In this document: in pieces, positions 1-10,817 of the stretch
Numbering within the stretch: position 1 is the stretch's first letter
Layout: each line of letters begins with the position of its first letter
Assembly: GCA_045810625.1 (NCBI GenBank)
Contig: JBJMVQ010000009.1
Location: forward strand, 1 to 64,000
Source of the DNA: JACQFZ01 sp045810625
Lineage (GTDB): Bacteria > Pseudomonadota > Gammaproteobacteria > Acidiferrobacterales > Sulfurifustaceae
Length of the DNA: 64,000 nt
Direction: 5' to 3'
Made by a program: the position numbers and the translations under genes
The notes under the pieces: generated by a model
The model's input: the letters and a program-made list of their open reading frames with translations, nothing else
The model's database searches: none
What the model was told of the DNA's origin: nothing

Positions 1-224
1 GCCTCCCAAGCCAGAGAGCAAGGTAGCGGCGAGTATCGAACGAAAAAGCCGCCGCCTACGACAAAATTCTTTGGGCTGTGCAGCTTGAAAAGGAACGGTT
101 CTCCAGGCCTTAGGACGCGAAACTCTCGGCTACCACTAGGCTGCCAGAAATTCACTTCGTCCGGACTGCGTGCCCCTAAGTACTCGTACCAGTTTTCATC
201 CGTAACGCCGACCCAGAGCTTCAT
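1..224 (-). CDS. Probable HNH-type endonuclease, N-terminal part (cut by window edge)
   Basis: Reading from an ATG at 224 on the minus strand to the window edge gives 74 codons without a stop. The product begins MKLWVGVTDENWYEYL and continues with NFWQPSG, FLFKLHSP and VVGGGFF. I recognise this as the N-terminal PUA-like module that precedes an HNH nuclease domain in restriction-associated proteins; the nuclease part itself lies outside the window. It follows the GIY-YIG gene by about 20 bases on the same strand and is probably the last visible member of the restriction operon. The family assignment is from memory of the N-terminal motif only. Confidence 0.62.
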   Translation of the reverse strand, partial: MKLWVGVTDENWYEYLGARSPDEVNFWQPSGSREFRVLRPGEPFLFKLHSPKNFVVGGGFFVRYSPLPCSLAWE

Positions 225-246
225 GACGGGACTGCTTGGTTCATGA

Positions 247-942
247 CTACCGTCTCAACTCCGCGAGTGGAGGCCAGTTCCTCGCCGCTTCTTTGTAGTG
301 CCAGAACATCCAGCCATTTGCGGGACCCTTGATAATGCGCCTCGCAGCCGCAGAAGGGGACTCATATAGGCCGCCTTTGTAACTGATATAACCGTCGCGT
401 CTTAAGGTTGCGCGATATGTTTTTCCTTTGTATTCGCCGCGTAGCGGTAGACGTCTCTCGACCAGACCAACCAAAACTAAAGTACCGCGAGCATCAGCAG
501 TCTTGGCGCGCCTACGTTGGCGAGCAGCACGACCACCGAGCATTAGCGCCCTCCGGTCGGCATCCGCCGCACTCATCGCCTTCGCCAGTCGGCGGTACAG
601 ATTCGCCGAGCCACCAAAGCCGCCCTTGACGCGGTTTCCTGCTGGTTTGGAGATACGAAGAAGAAGGGATTCCAGTTGCTTTACGTGCTCGTCTCGCTGA
701 GTAATATAAACGCTGAATCTATCCCACAGGTTCGCGTGCCGATCGCGAAGATGGTGTTTGATGCGACCCATTAGATTGGATGCAAGACCGACGTAGTAAA
801 GATGCTTCTGCTTATATAACGCGTATACACCCGTCCGCTTCCGGATTAGGTCAGCAATGATTTCGGGATATTCGTCGAGCACTTTCCACGATACTCCTTC
901 AAGAAAACCTAAGAGGAGATGATCTGCTCGTCTGCTCGGCAT
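247..942 (-). CDS. GIY-YIG nuclease with C-terminal RAMA/DUF4357-like domain
   Basis: A 231-residue protein, taken from the ATG at 942 because a GGAG lies eight bases before it; a GTG two codons upstream is an alternative. The motif GVYALY...YYVGLA near residues 38-55, with R62 and a later glutamate (QLESLL), matches a GIY-YIG nuclease core. The C-terminal part (EYKGKTYRATL, DGYISYKG, SPSAAARR, NGWMFW) resembles the RAMA/DUF4357 modules found on restriction and DNA-modification proteins, thought to recognise DNA state. The gene starts only about 20 bases after hsdR ends, so it is very likely cotranscribed. A nuclease or nicking role linked to the type I system is inference. Confidence 0.72.
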   Translation of the reverse strand: MPSRRADHLLLGFLEGVSWKVLDEYPEIIADLIRKRTGVYALYKQKHLYYVGLASNLMGRIKHHLRDRHANLWDRFSVYITQRDEHVKQLESLLLRISKPAGNRVKGGFGGSANLYRRLAKAMSAADADRRALMLGGRAARQRRRAKTADARGTLVLVGLVERRLPLRGEYKGKTYRATLRRDGYISYKGGLYESPSAAARRIIKGPANGWMFWHYKEAARNWPPLAELRR

Positions 943-963
943 ACACACTGCTCCTGTTATTGT

Positions 964-3900
964 TTATCCAACCGCCCATTCCTGCGACAACAAAGCCGCC
1001 TGCTCTAACACCGTCTGCGTCGCCTTCTCCTGCTTGTCGGGCGGATATCCGTATTTGCGGAGAATGCGCTTCACGATGACGCGCAGTTGCGCACGCACGT
1101 TTTCGCGCACGGTCCAGTCGATAGTGACGTTCTTCTTGACTGTCTCTACAAGTTCGCGCGCGATCTTTACTAGCGTCGGTTCGCCAAGCACCTTAACAGC
1201 GCTATCGTTCACTTCCAGCGCATCGTAAAAAGCCAACTCGTCTTCGCTTAGCTTCAACTGCTCGCCGCGTGCGTTAGCCGCACGCATGTCTTTCGCAAGC
1301 TGGATTAGTTCTTCGATTACCTGCGCGGTTTCGATCGCTCGATTTTGATATCTACGCAGCGCTTGCTCTAACAGGTCCGCGAAGGAACGAGCTTGCACGA
1401 GGTTGCGCCTCGAACGCGTCTTGATCTCGCCCTTCAGAAGTTTCTGAAGTAGTTCGACCGCCAGGTTCCTCTGCGGCATGCCGCGCACTTCGGCTAGAAA
1501 TTCGTCGGAGAGAATCGAGATGTCCGGTTTCTTCAGTCCAGCGGCGGCGAAGATGTCGACGACTTCGTCGGAAACTACCGCCTTCGAGATGATTTGTCGG
1601 ATGGCATGGTCCAATTCTTCATCGGTCTTGCGCTCACCGGGCGCGGTCTTCGCGAGCACGGCGCGCACGGCCTGAAAGAAACCGACGTCGTCGCGAATCT
1701 TCAGCGCTTGCTCGTGCGGGACTGCGAGGGCGAAAGCCTTCGAAAGTTCGGTCACGGCCCGAAGCAGGCGGTTCTTCCCGTCGTCCTGCTGGAGAATGTG
1801 TTCCTGAGCAGCCGGCAGTAGCGACAGCCGCTCTTGTGCAGTACCGGATGTCCACTTAGACCAGTCAAAGCCATGGAACAGGCCCAAGCAGACTTCATAT
1901 TTCTCCTGCATGACAGCCACAGCTTCGGCTTGGTCCAGTGCCGTTTTGCCGGTTCCCCCGCTCTCGGTGTAAGTCGCGAGCGCTTTCTTGAGTTCGTCGG
2001 CTAGCCCAAGGTAGTCCACCACCAAGCCGCCCGGCTTGTCCTTGAACACACGGTTCACGCGCGCAATGGCCTGCATCAGACCATGACCGCGCATCGGCTT
2101 GTCGACGTACATCGTATGCAAGCTCGGCGCATCGAATCCGGTAAGCCACATGTCGCGCACGATGACGAGGCGGAACGGGTCTTTGGCATCGCGGAAGCGG
2201 AGCGCCATGTCTTCGCGGCGCTTCTTGTTCCGGATGTGCTGCTGCCATTCCAGTGGGTCACTGGCCGAGCCGGTCATGATCACTTTCATCGAGCCCTTCT
2301 CATCTGACTCATGGGCCCAATCCGGTCGCAACTTCGCAATGGCCTTGTAGAGATCCACGCAAATGCGCCGGCTCATACACACGACCATCGCCTTTCCTTC
2401 GAGCGTGGCAAGCCGGTTTTCGAAGTGATCAACGAGGTCCCGAGCAATAAGGCTAATGCGCTTCTCTGAACCAACGAGCGCTTCGAGCTGTGCCCATTTG
2501 GTCTTCAGCCTTTCCTTGCGCTCAACTTCCTCTCCTTCGGTAATCTCTTCGAACTGCGGGTCGATCTTCGGGCGCTCAGCGTCTTTCAGTTCGAGCTTGG
2601 CAAGACGGCTTTCGTAATAGATGGGCACCGTAGCGCCGTCGGTAACCGCCCGCTGAATGTCATAGATGCTGATGTAGTCGCCGAACACGGCGCGCGTGTT
2701 CGCGTCGGACTTCTCAATGGGCGTGCCAGTAAAGCCAATGAACGAGGCGTGCGGCAACGCATCGCGCATGTGCCGCGCGTAGCCGTCGATAAAGTCGTAC
2801 TGGCTGCGATGCGCCTCGTCGGCCATAACGACGATGTTGCGTCGCTCGGAGAGCACAGGATGACGATCGCCCTTTTCCTCTGGGAAGAATTTTTGGATGG
2901 TGGTAAACACCACGCCGCCGGACGCGACCTTCAGCTTCTCGCGCAGATCTGTGCGGTCGGCGGCCTGCACCGGCGGCTGGCGCAGCAGCTCCTTGCAGGC
3001 GGCAAACGTACCGAACAACTGATCATCGAGATCGTTACGATCGGTAATGACGACAATGGTCGGGTTCTCCATCGCCGGATGCAGAATCACGCGGCCGGCG
3101 TAGAAAGCCATGGTCAGGCTCTTACCCGATCCCTGCGTGTGCCACACAACGCCGACTCGCCGGTCGCCCTTAGCACCGCCCTTCTGGCGCTTTGATAAAT
3201 ACGTGCCCGTACTGTCTTCGAAGTCGACACCTTCCGCCGCCCGAAGCGTTTCTTCAACAGCGACGTTCACAGCGTGAAACTGATGGTAGCCCGCCATCTT
3301 CTTGATGATCTTGCCACTGCCATCGTCCTCAAAAACGATGAAGTACCGGAGCAAATCGAGAAAGCGTCGCTTCTCGAATACGCCTTCCAGCACGACCTGT
3401 AACTCGGTGAGCTTCGGGGGTGCATCTTCGCGCCCGGTGATCGTGCGCCAGGGCTTGAACCATTCCTTGCCCGCGCCGACAGCACCAATACGCGCTTCCA
3501 TGCCGTCAGAAACAACTAAGGCCGCGTTGGTGGCAAAGAGGGAAGGTATCTGGCTTTGATACGTCTGAAACTGCTGCCACGCGCTCCAGATATTCGTGTT
3601 TTCATCAACGGCGTTCTTGAGCTCGATCACCGCGAACGGGAGGCCGTTGACGAACAACACCACGTCCGGCCGGCGTGTGTGCTGCCCTTCGGTCACTGTG
3701 AACTGATTGACGACCAGCCAGTCGTTGTTGTCAGGCTTCTCGAAGTCGATCAACCGCGCCTGTGCGCCGGCAATCGAACCATCTTTGCGGCGATACTCTA
3801 CCGTGACGCCATCCACCAGCACCCGATGTGCCGCACGGTTGCGCTCAAGCAGCGACGGCGCGTCGGCGCGCGTTAGTTTACGGAACGCGTCTTCTAGTGC

Positions 3901-4092
3901 TTCGGCTGGAAGCTGAGAATTAAGTCGGACAAGTGCCTGACGCAACCGGTCTGTAAGTGCGACTTGGTGGTAGTCGGACCTCTCTGCGGCGCTTTCGCCA
4001 GGCGCGATGGCGGCGCCATTCTTGACCGAATAGCCGAGATCCTTCAGCCACGTAAGCGCAGCTTCTTCTACGTCCGATTCTGCCAATCCCAT
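964..4092 (-). CDS. hsdR: Type I restriction enzyme, motor/nuclease subunit R
   Basis: A 1042-residue HsdR, normal length for the family, that translocates and cuts DNA in complex with HsdM and HsdS. The N-terminal PD-(D/E)xK nuclease is visible as D143 with ELK at 157-159. The superfamily 2 motor shows Walker A TQGSGKS at 319-325, the DEAH box at 425-428 and FTGTPIEKSD further on, then helicase motif VI-like QAIARVNRVFKDKPGG. The C-terminus carries the usual long helical region that binds the methylase. It follows the DUF3800 gene after about 120 bases. No frameshift or missing catalytic residue is visible, so the subunit looks functional. Confidence 0.97.
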   Translation of the reverse strand: MGLAESDVEEAALTWLKDLGYSVKNGAAIAPGESAAERSDYHQVALTDRLRQALVRLNSQLPAEALEDAFRKLTRADAPSLLERNRAAHRVLVDGVTVEYRRKDGSIAGAQARLIDFEKPDNNDWLVVNQFTVTEGQHTRRPDVVLFVNGLPFAVIELKNAVDENTNIWSAWQQFQTYQSQIPSLFATNAALVVSDGMEARIGAVGAGKEWFKPWRTITGREDAPPKLTELQVVLEGVFEKRRFLDLLRYFIVFEDDGSGKIIKKMAGYHQFHAVNVAVEETLRAAEGVDFEDSTGTYLSKRQKGGAKGDRRVGVVWHTQGSGKSLTMAFYAGRVILHPAMENPTIVVITDRNDLDDQLFGTFAACKELLRQPPVQAADRTDLREKLKVASGGVVFTTIQKFFPEEKGDRHPVLSERRNIVVMADEAHRSQYDFIDGYARHMRDALPHASFIGFTGTPIEKSDANTRAVFGDYISIYDIQRAVTDGATVPIYYESRLAKLELKDAERPKIDPQFEEITEGEEVERKERLKTKWAQLEALVGSEKRISLIARDLVDHFENRLATLEGKAMVVCMSRRICVDLYKAIAKLRPDWAHESDEKGSMKVIMTGSASDPLEWQQHIRNKKRREDMALRFRDAKDPFRLVIVRDMWLTGFDAPSLHTMYVDKPMRGHGLMQAIARVNRVFKDKPGGLVVDYLGLADELKKALATYTESGGTGKTALDQAEAVAVMQEKYEVCLGLFHGFDWSKWTSGTAQERLSLLPAAQEHILQQDDGKNRLLRAVTELSKAFALAVPHEQALKIRDDVGFFQAVRAVLAKTAPGERKTDEELDHAIRQIISKAVVSDEVVDIFAAAGLKKPDISILSDEFLAEVRGMPQRNLAVELLQKLLKGEIKTRSRRNLVQARSFADLLEQALRRYQNRAIETAQVIEELIQLAKDMRAANARGEQLKLSEDELAFYDALEVNDSAVKVLGEPTLVKIARELVETVKKNVTIDWTVRENVRAQLRVIVKRILRKYGYPPDKQEKATQTVLEQAALLSQEWAVG

Positions 4093-4181
4093 GGCGGGTC
4101 AATAATTCTGGTTGAAATTGTGAACGCCAGACACTAAAGTCTGTCTACCGATTTCGGACTGGGGATTCCCGGTCGGCAACT

Positions 4182-4209
4182 GGCCTCGGCGGATACGCCG
4201 GGGCCTTTT
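4182..4209. terminator. GC-rich hairpin with T-run between the DUF3800 gene and hsdR
   Basis: A 10-bp stem (GGCCTCGGCG with CGCCGGGGCC, one G.T wobble) around a GATA loop is followed on the plus strand by TTTT. It lies just past the stop of the minus-strand DUF3800 gene. The T-run is on the wrong side to end minus-strand transcription, so on that strand it is only a stem-loop, which could attenuate or process the operon mRNA before hsdR. Confidence 0.4.
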
Positions 4210-4214
4210 GCTTT

Positions 4215-4961
4215 CTAGGGGAAGCATTTCAGCCCCCATCCCTGCCGGTTTCCATATCTATTCGTATAGAACTTTCTTTCTAACACCTCAAACGCCCGGT
4301 TTGGCTGTGCCGGCCGCAGAATACTCATGCCCACCGGGCGCGCCACCAAGTCGGCAAGCTGAGACCCCGGTATATTCGCCTTCTTATCTGCAAATACGAT
4401 TTCCAGTGGCAACTTCTCCCCGTTGTAATTCCCACCATCGCAGACTCGCCGAAACTCCAGCTCCAACTCAGCATCTTCTTTCTTACCACGCCTTTCAACC
4501 ATTACATGGGTTTTCTTGTCACCCACACCGCATGCTTGTAAGCAGTAATGGACCCGCTCCAAGCCGAACCCCAACGCTACGTGGTACGGATTGTCCGGGT
4601 CCACATATTTCTGTTTCAGCGCGTCTTTTCGAATAACGGAGCAAATCAACGTAAACGGCGCCTCCGCGACAATCTGCGTTAGCTCGTGGATGAACGCTTC
4701 CTTGCTCTCCTTCGACTTCAGAAATGCAAAGTCACCGACGTCTTTTCGAATGTCCCGCTCGTGCAAAATAATGTTGTCGTGGCCAAAATGCTTGAACTTG
4801 AAGTTCTGAATCGAGGGAACGATCTTCGTCACATAGTCCTGCTTCCGAATAACACAAAACGCGAGCACGAAGACAGGATAGTTCGGATCGATCGCGTCCA
4901 GACCGTGATCACCGCTCTCGTCCACGAAGACGAGGTAATCCGAGAATGGATTACTGGTCAT
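4215..4961 (-). CDS. DUF3800 protein (predicted RNase H-fold nuclease) inside the hsd operon
   Basis: A 248-residue protein starting YLVFVDESGDHGLDAID. The early acidic DESGDH motif, followed by FVLAFCVI and ILHERDIRK, is the hallmark of DUF3800, a family predicted to have an RNase H-like fold. Near the C-terminus ADKKANIPGSQLADLVARPVG supplies the conserved late aspartate. Its ATG overlaps the hsdS stop as ATGA, so translation is coupled to hsdS. DUF3800 genes are common next to restriction and other defence genes; the exact activity is unknown. The position between hsdS and hsdR is unusual and suggests an accessory role in this system. Confidence 0.85.
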   Translation of the reverse strand: MTSNPFSDYLVFVDESGDHGLDAIDPNYPVFVLAFCVIRKQDYVTKIVPSIQNFKFKHFGHDNIILHERDIRKDVGDFAFLKSKESKEAFIHELTQIVAEAPFTLICSVIRKDALKQKYVDPDNPYHVALGFGLERVHYCLQACGVGDKKTHVMVERRGKKEDAELELEFRRVCDGGNYNGEKLPLEIVFADKKANIPGSQLADLVARPVGMSILRPAQPNRAFEVLERKFYTNRYGNRQGWGLKCFP

Positions 4962-6248
4962 GCAACGTTGCTCACCACTTTCTCCGCGTCGCCTACGCGT
5001 AATGCGCCGGAGACAAGCTTTGGCAACAGCGTGTCGCGCAGAACGGTGAGCGTGACGGATTCTTCAGAATTTCTAAGAATCCTCTTAAATTGCGGAGTAA
5101 CCAAATCCTCAAAAGCTTCAAGTACTGTCGTCTGGGGTAGTATCACTTTGGAATTAGCGAACGTGCTCGTTGTAATAGTGTCGAATACCGAACCATGTGC
5201 AGCGTGCACCAGCCCGTCAACTTCCTGCTTGAGCTGACAATAGAGAAAGAATGGTGTGCTCGTCGTGCTGGCTAAGCCGTAACACGTCTGATTCATCGCC
5301 ATTTCTCGACCGAATAGAACCATGCGGCCAGTAGTTGCCCCTCTAGCAACAAGCACGGAACACAGCGCGGGAATTAGCTGCGTAGCGCTCTCGTTGAGGC
5401 CCTTATTCGTAATTGTCCGCTCCGTGGTAATCAGAAAAGTCTGACCACATTGCGAAACATCCTTTGCGCTTGCCCAAAGGACGTTTCCGTTCCAGTACTC
5501 GGGGTGCTCAGTCTTGGGCGTTCCTCCACTCAGTAGCTTCGCGTGCCTCAGAATTGATCCAGCAATCCATCCTTTGGGAATCTCGCCCAGTTCCGAGTCT
5601 TCGAAGGAATCCGGCAAGAGGTCGGCGAGGGGTTTGGGGAGACCGGAGTCGCGGCCTTCGGCTTTGGCATGGACGGGGTCGAAGTCCACGAACCACGACT
5701 TGAAGAGCGCCCGCGCCATCGCCTCCAGTGTTTCGTTCATCCGCCGGTTCAGTTCGATCTTATCGTCCAGCGTGCCGAGGATGTGGGCGATGGCACGTTG
5801 TTCCTCGATTGGGGGTAGCGCAAGCGTGACCTTCCGCAGTTCGCTCTGCTTGATCCCGAGGACCGTTGTACCACTTGCCCTCGCGCGTAGTTGGTCCTGC
5901 ACAGTCTCAGACTGCATGAGGAACTTCAAGAACCCGTTGTCTAGCAGCCCTTCCTTTCCGCGTAGCGCGATAAGTCGCTGCGCTAGAGCGACGCGTTCCG
6001 TACCTAGTTGTGCGACCTCACCCAACGGCGCCTCTGTCGTAATAACAACGTCGCCAGGCTTCGGCATGCCTCGACGCATCCACGCCTCGTAATCGTCAAC
6101 GGCGATGAACTCGTCCGGCTTTTCTATTCTCCCACCCTTTACGACTTTGGCTGTGATAAGCGGGATTCCAAACGCTGTTTTCGTCGGCGTCTTTCCTCGA
6201 TAGTCAATCAAGACGGCCATGCAATCCTCAAGCGGCCGAACAATCCAC

Positions 6249-6259
<11 letters not shown>
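4958..6259 (-). CDS. hsdS: Type I restriction enzyme, specificity subunit S
   Basis: A 433-residue HsdS that sets the recognition sequence for the methylase and restriction complexes. Two target-recognition domains are visible: the first from about residue 5 (RPLEDCMAVLIDYRGKTP), the second from about 230 (GWIAGSILRHAKLLSGGTPKT). Each is followed by helical conserved repeats (LPPIEEQRAIAHILGTLDDKIELNRRMNETLEAMA). The start is placed at the ATG at 6259, which overlaps the end of hsdM by 11 bases with AAGGAA upstream; an ATG two codons earlier is possible. The second recognition domain should set half of a bipartite target; the target cannot be read from sequence. Confidence 0.95.
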
Positions 6260-7850
<1,591 letters not shown>

Positions 7851-7866
7851 CCTGCTCTCCAATCTA

Positions 7867-7881
7867 ATTAGTCCTACTAAT
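7867..7881. promoter_or_regulatory. Small inverted repeat upstream of hsdM
   Basis: ATTAGT-CCT-ACTAAT is a perfect 6-bp inverted repeat in an AT-rich stretch 17 bases upstream of the hsdM start. It lies where an operator or the promoter -10 region of the restriction operon would be. No regulator gene is adjacent, so its function is a guess. Confidence 0.35.
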
Positions 7882-7957
7882 GAGCATGAAATCGTAACAG
7901 GCAATTGCAAAATCAGGCGACCCCGCCCGTCGGAGCTGATGTCTGGAAGCAAGTGTC

Positions 7958-8776
7958 TTATCGTTCGAAAGAACTAGCACTCGGACTCATCCCCCACCCC
8001 GCCTCCGACCCCAACGCGGCGCAGCTCGTCGCTGTACGCTTCTCGATTTGAAGCGTCGTCGCGCTCGTGAGCTGCGCCAGTATCACGGTGTTGGGAATCG
8101 CCGCCGCGTAACGGCCGTTGCGCAAGTTCTCGTAGCAATAAACAACGCCCGGCGTTGCCAAACTGAAATCCAAATTCGTCCACCCCGACGTCGTTGGCGC
8201 GAAGTAGTACACGCCGGACGCGAGCGTCGCCACCGATGTCCCGACCGAAAACACGCCGAGATTCGGCATCACGTTGTCGTGCACGAGCGCGAGGTGCGGG
8301 TCTTCGGGGTGGGTGGGCGAGCCGGGATGGAACCAGTTGCCTTGCGCGGTGCCGGCGATGTCCTGCTCGATGGTGCCGCAGACGGGCGCGATGGTGCGCG
8401 GCGTCGTGCCGTCGCCGAGAAAACTTTGCAGCACGCTGCGCTTTGCGGCATCGAAGTAATCGAGCGGGCACGCGACGTGAAAGCTGTCGAGGCCGCTCGG
8501 GTGCGTGTCGTAGCGCGACGGGTTGGCGTAGACGATCGGCGTGCGGCGGGCGTCGTGCACGCCGAAGTCCCACGCGTACACGCCCGGCGTGCCGCCGACC
8601 GTTCCCACGGAATCGCCCGACGCGAACGGCGCCTTCACGGTGTAGTTGCAGTTCTCGAACGAGCGGCCGCCGGTGCTGTAGCTCTGGCAGGTTCCGCCGC
8701 CGGAGGCAGCGGCGGCGGTGAGCACCGCGTTCACCGCGCTCGAGAGGCCCGATACGTGGTCGAGCTTGAGATCTGC
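7958..8776 (-). pseudogene. C-terminal fragment of an unrecognised secreted-type protein
   Basis: The frame is open from 8776 to a stop at 7958 (272 codons) but has no convincing start; an in-frame TGA lies at 8777 and the first GTG is internal. The product is rich in G, T, S, P and aromatic residues with several cysteines (GGGTCQSY, FENCNYTV, VACPLDYF, APVCGTIEQD, VVYCYENL), typical of an extracytoplasmic protein, but no signal peptide is present. I do not recognise the family. Its last 38 codons recur as a diverged copy at 9981-10095. I read it as the 3' part of a longer gene whose 5' end was lost at the junction with the RhuM/Fic gene. Non-random codon use argues that it was once coding. 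Confidence 0.55.
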
Positions 8777-8785
8777 TCACCCGCC

Positions 8786-9788
8786 TCATGAAGCTCGCTC
8801 TCCTGCCAGCATATTCATCACGAGCCGGATGAACACGTCCTTGTCCTTCGGGTCGGACTCGGCCACTAACAGCGCCAGCGCGGCGAGGCCAATATCGTTG
8901 ATCACCAGCTCACCGTTGCAGAATAGCCGGCCGTTTCGGTTCAGGAAATCGACGAACAGAAACGAGCCGATACGCTTGTTGCCGTCCGAAAACGGATGGT
9001 TCTTGATGACGAAATAGAGCAGATGCCGCTTTCGACTCGATGCTTGGGTACGCCGGCTCGCCAAATACACTTTGTTCGAGATTACGGAAGATCGATTCGA
9101 GCCCCGCGTCGCGCTCCTGGCCGAACAACGCGCCCGCTTCGTGGCGCGCCATAAGATTGTGTTTGAGATCGGCAATGGCTTTGCGCGCCCCGGTGAGCGG
9201 CGGCAGTTCCCCGCCCGGTGTGCCCTTCGGTTCGGTGAGGAGCCCTTCGTCATAGCGTTGGAGCAGCAGGAACGTCTGCGTATAGCGGGCGATAACATCG
9301 ACAAGTCCGCGCCCCTGGTCGGTCGTCAGCGCTTCGCCGGCCGCCGCCTTGCGCACGAGCTGCAGCGCCATTTCGAGCTCCCGCGCGTTCTGCTCCAACC
9401 GCTGGCGGTTTAACGTGTAGCCGCGCGTCAGGTGTTCTTTCAGGGTCTGCGTGGCCCATATTCGAAATTGCGTGCCGCGTTTGGAGTTAACGCGGTATCC
9501 CACCGAAAGAATCGCATCGAGGTTGTAGTAGTCCACCTGATAGGTCTTTCCATCCGCGGCAGTTGTCGCATTTTTTGCAACAACTGACTTTCGTGTCAGT
9601 TCTCTGGTTGCAAAGATATCCTTCAGATGCCGGGAAATAACGGACTTGTCGCGATCGAAAAGAACAGCCATCTGATTCAAGCTGAGCCATACGGTATCGT
9701 GGTGCAGGCGAACATCGAGCACGGTCTTGCCGCCTTCGGTTTTATACAGAATCACCTCTCCCCGATTTTCTTCCGCTCTCTTCCTCAC
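8786..9788 (-). pseudogene. RhuM-family / Fic (Doc-like) protein, frameshifted
   Basis: From the GTG at 9788 the first frame encodes a RhuM-type N-terminus: VILYKTEGG, WLSLNQMAVLFDRDKSVISRHLKDIF, and YFNLDA-like YYNLDAILSVGYRVNSKRGTQFR. It ends in YPSIESKAA near 9030. The family then continues HLLYFVIKNHPFSDGNKRIGSFLFVDFL, and that segment is found only in another frame, running to a stop at 8786. Joining them needs a two-base gain (or one-base loss) at about 9022-9029. The C-terminal part carries the Fic motif HPFSDGNKR. RhuM-Fic proteins are usually one chain of about 330 residues, so this copy is inactive as read. A sequencing error at this point would restore it. Confidence 0.8.
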
Positions 9789-9888
9789 AATCCGCTCCGA
9801 AGCGAAACAGCCGGAAATCGTAACACAGCCAAACTTCACGCCCTCTCGAAAGCATGCAAAGGACATGAAGAGCTGGATGTAATATTTT

Positions 9889-9920
9889 GTTGGGTTACGC
9901 CGCGACGCGGCTAACCCAAC
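9889..9920. repeat. Palindromic repeat, family C
   Basis: GTTGGGTTACGCCGC..GCGGCTAACCCAAC forms a long hairpin. Related copies are at 10418-10458 and 33728-33760. It sits just upstream of the RhuM/Fic gene. Confidence 0.75.
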
Positions 9921-9980
9921 CTACATGATCGCGGGCCGCTCGAAGATCGCCGCAGTTGCGACCGGGCCTCGATCCATGAC

Positions 9981-10185
9981 TCATCGCTCGAACGTGCTCG
10001 CGCCTGGACTCATGCTCCATGTTCCCTCCGCCCCCAACGCCGCGCAGTTCGCCGCCGTGCGTTTTTCAATTTGAAGCGTCGTCGCGCTCGTGAGCTGCCA
10101 GATGACGCAAGATGACCTACTTGTCGCGTCCGAACAGCTCGGCAATCTGGTTGAGGCTGAGCGCGACGCCGGTGTAGAGCGCGGC
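9981..10185 (-). pseudogene. Collapsed second copy: RhuM N-terminal scrap fused to the unknown gene's 3' end
   Basis: On the minus strand 10170-10110 reads ALSLNQIAELFGRDK, a stop (TAG), then VILRHL, clearly a RhuM helix-turn-helix segment in which a serine codon became TAG. It runs directly into QLTSATTLQIEKRTA and ends SMSPGASTFER with a stop at 9981, matching the C-terminus of the fragment at 7958-8776. The order RhuM then unknown gene is the same as in the neighbouring copy. This looks like a tandem duplicate that lost the middle of both genes. Confidence 0.7.
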
Positions 10186-10228
10186 ACATAGCGGCACATA
10201 TAAGGAATAGACGTCGCATCGCGGCCCC

Positions 10229-10363
10229 CTACCGGAAGACCTTCGCGGTGACGACGGCCTTCGGCTTGCACGAAGGCATCGCGCCGGCGAGGAGACTCAC
10301 GGAAACAAGCGCGACGACGATGAATATCGCCGAACGCGTTTTAGTTCTCGGTTCCCCTTTCAT
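10229..10363 (-). CDS. Small secreted or lipoprotein-like peptide (44 aa), uncertain
   Basis: An ATG at 10363 with GGGGAGGG upstream opens a 44-codon frame. The product has a charged start (MKGEPRTKTR), a hydrophobic stretch (AIFIVVALVSVSLLAGA) and a short tail beginning MPSCKPK, like a signal peptide with a nearby cysteine. I recognise no family. It lies in a decayed region, so it could be the 5' remnant of a lost gene rather than a real peptide gene. Confidence 0.35.
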   Translation of the reverse strand: MKGEPRTKTRSAIFIVVALVSVSLLAGAMPSCKPKAVVTAKVFR

Positions 10364-10417
10364 CGCGCACCCTCCCCGTTCGTTTCTTGCGGCGGCGGCA
10401 GCTTTGGGCGGTTATCG

Positions 10418-10458
10418 GTGGGTTACGCGATGCTGGCGCATCGCTAACCCACCCTACG
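10418..10458. repeat. Palindromic repeat, family C
   Basis: GGTGGGTTACGCGATG..CATCGCTAACCCACC is a hairpin followed by CTACG, of the same type as the copy at 9889. The rest of 10364-10817 holds no supported gene; besides this repeat only the palindrome at 10697 stands out. Confidence 0.7.
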
Positions 10459-10696
10459 AACTGACCCGTCTACGACTGCTTCCCCGATCTGGACTGTCTC
10501 TGATAACCGGCGCCGTGGCCGTCCTGCCCGACACCGTGCCCTTACTTTGCGCGAGGATAACGCAAAGCGCGCCGGGGTTGGAGTCGGGCACGCCGCGGCT
10601 ATCGGATGCTGAGTGGGAATGCGACAGAGAGGGCAAAAGTCTGAGCGGTCGCCGCCTGCGCTGTCGCGAAGCGATCTAGATGAGGGGCTGCGTAGG

Positions 10697-10732
10697 AGTT
10701 GTATAACGATTCGAATTTCCCGTTATACAACT
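10697..10732. promoter_or_regulatory. Large perfect inverted repeat, orphan
   Basis: AGTTGTATAACG and CGTTATACAACT are perfect 12-bp arms around a 12-base AT-rich spacer that itself contains ATTCGAAT. This is unlike the GC-rich surroundings. It lies about 90 bases past the end of the Fic gene and has no obvious gene to serve. It could be an operator left from a lost toxin-antitoxin or HTH gene, or a recombination site. Confidence 0.5.
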
Positions 10733-10817
10733 GAGGCCAGTTGAGCCGGCGACGACACGGACAAGGTTTTGCAGCGGCTGCGAATGGCGACTCTTCGCCC
10801 TCTGGACAGTGGCCTCT

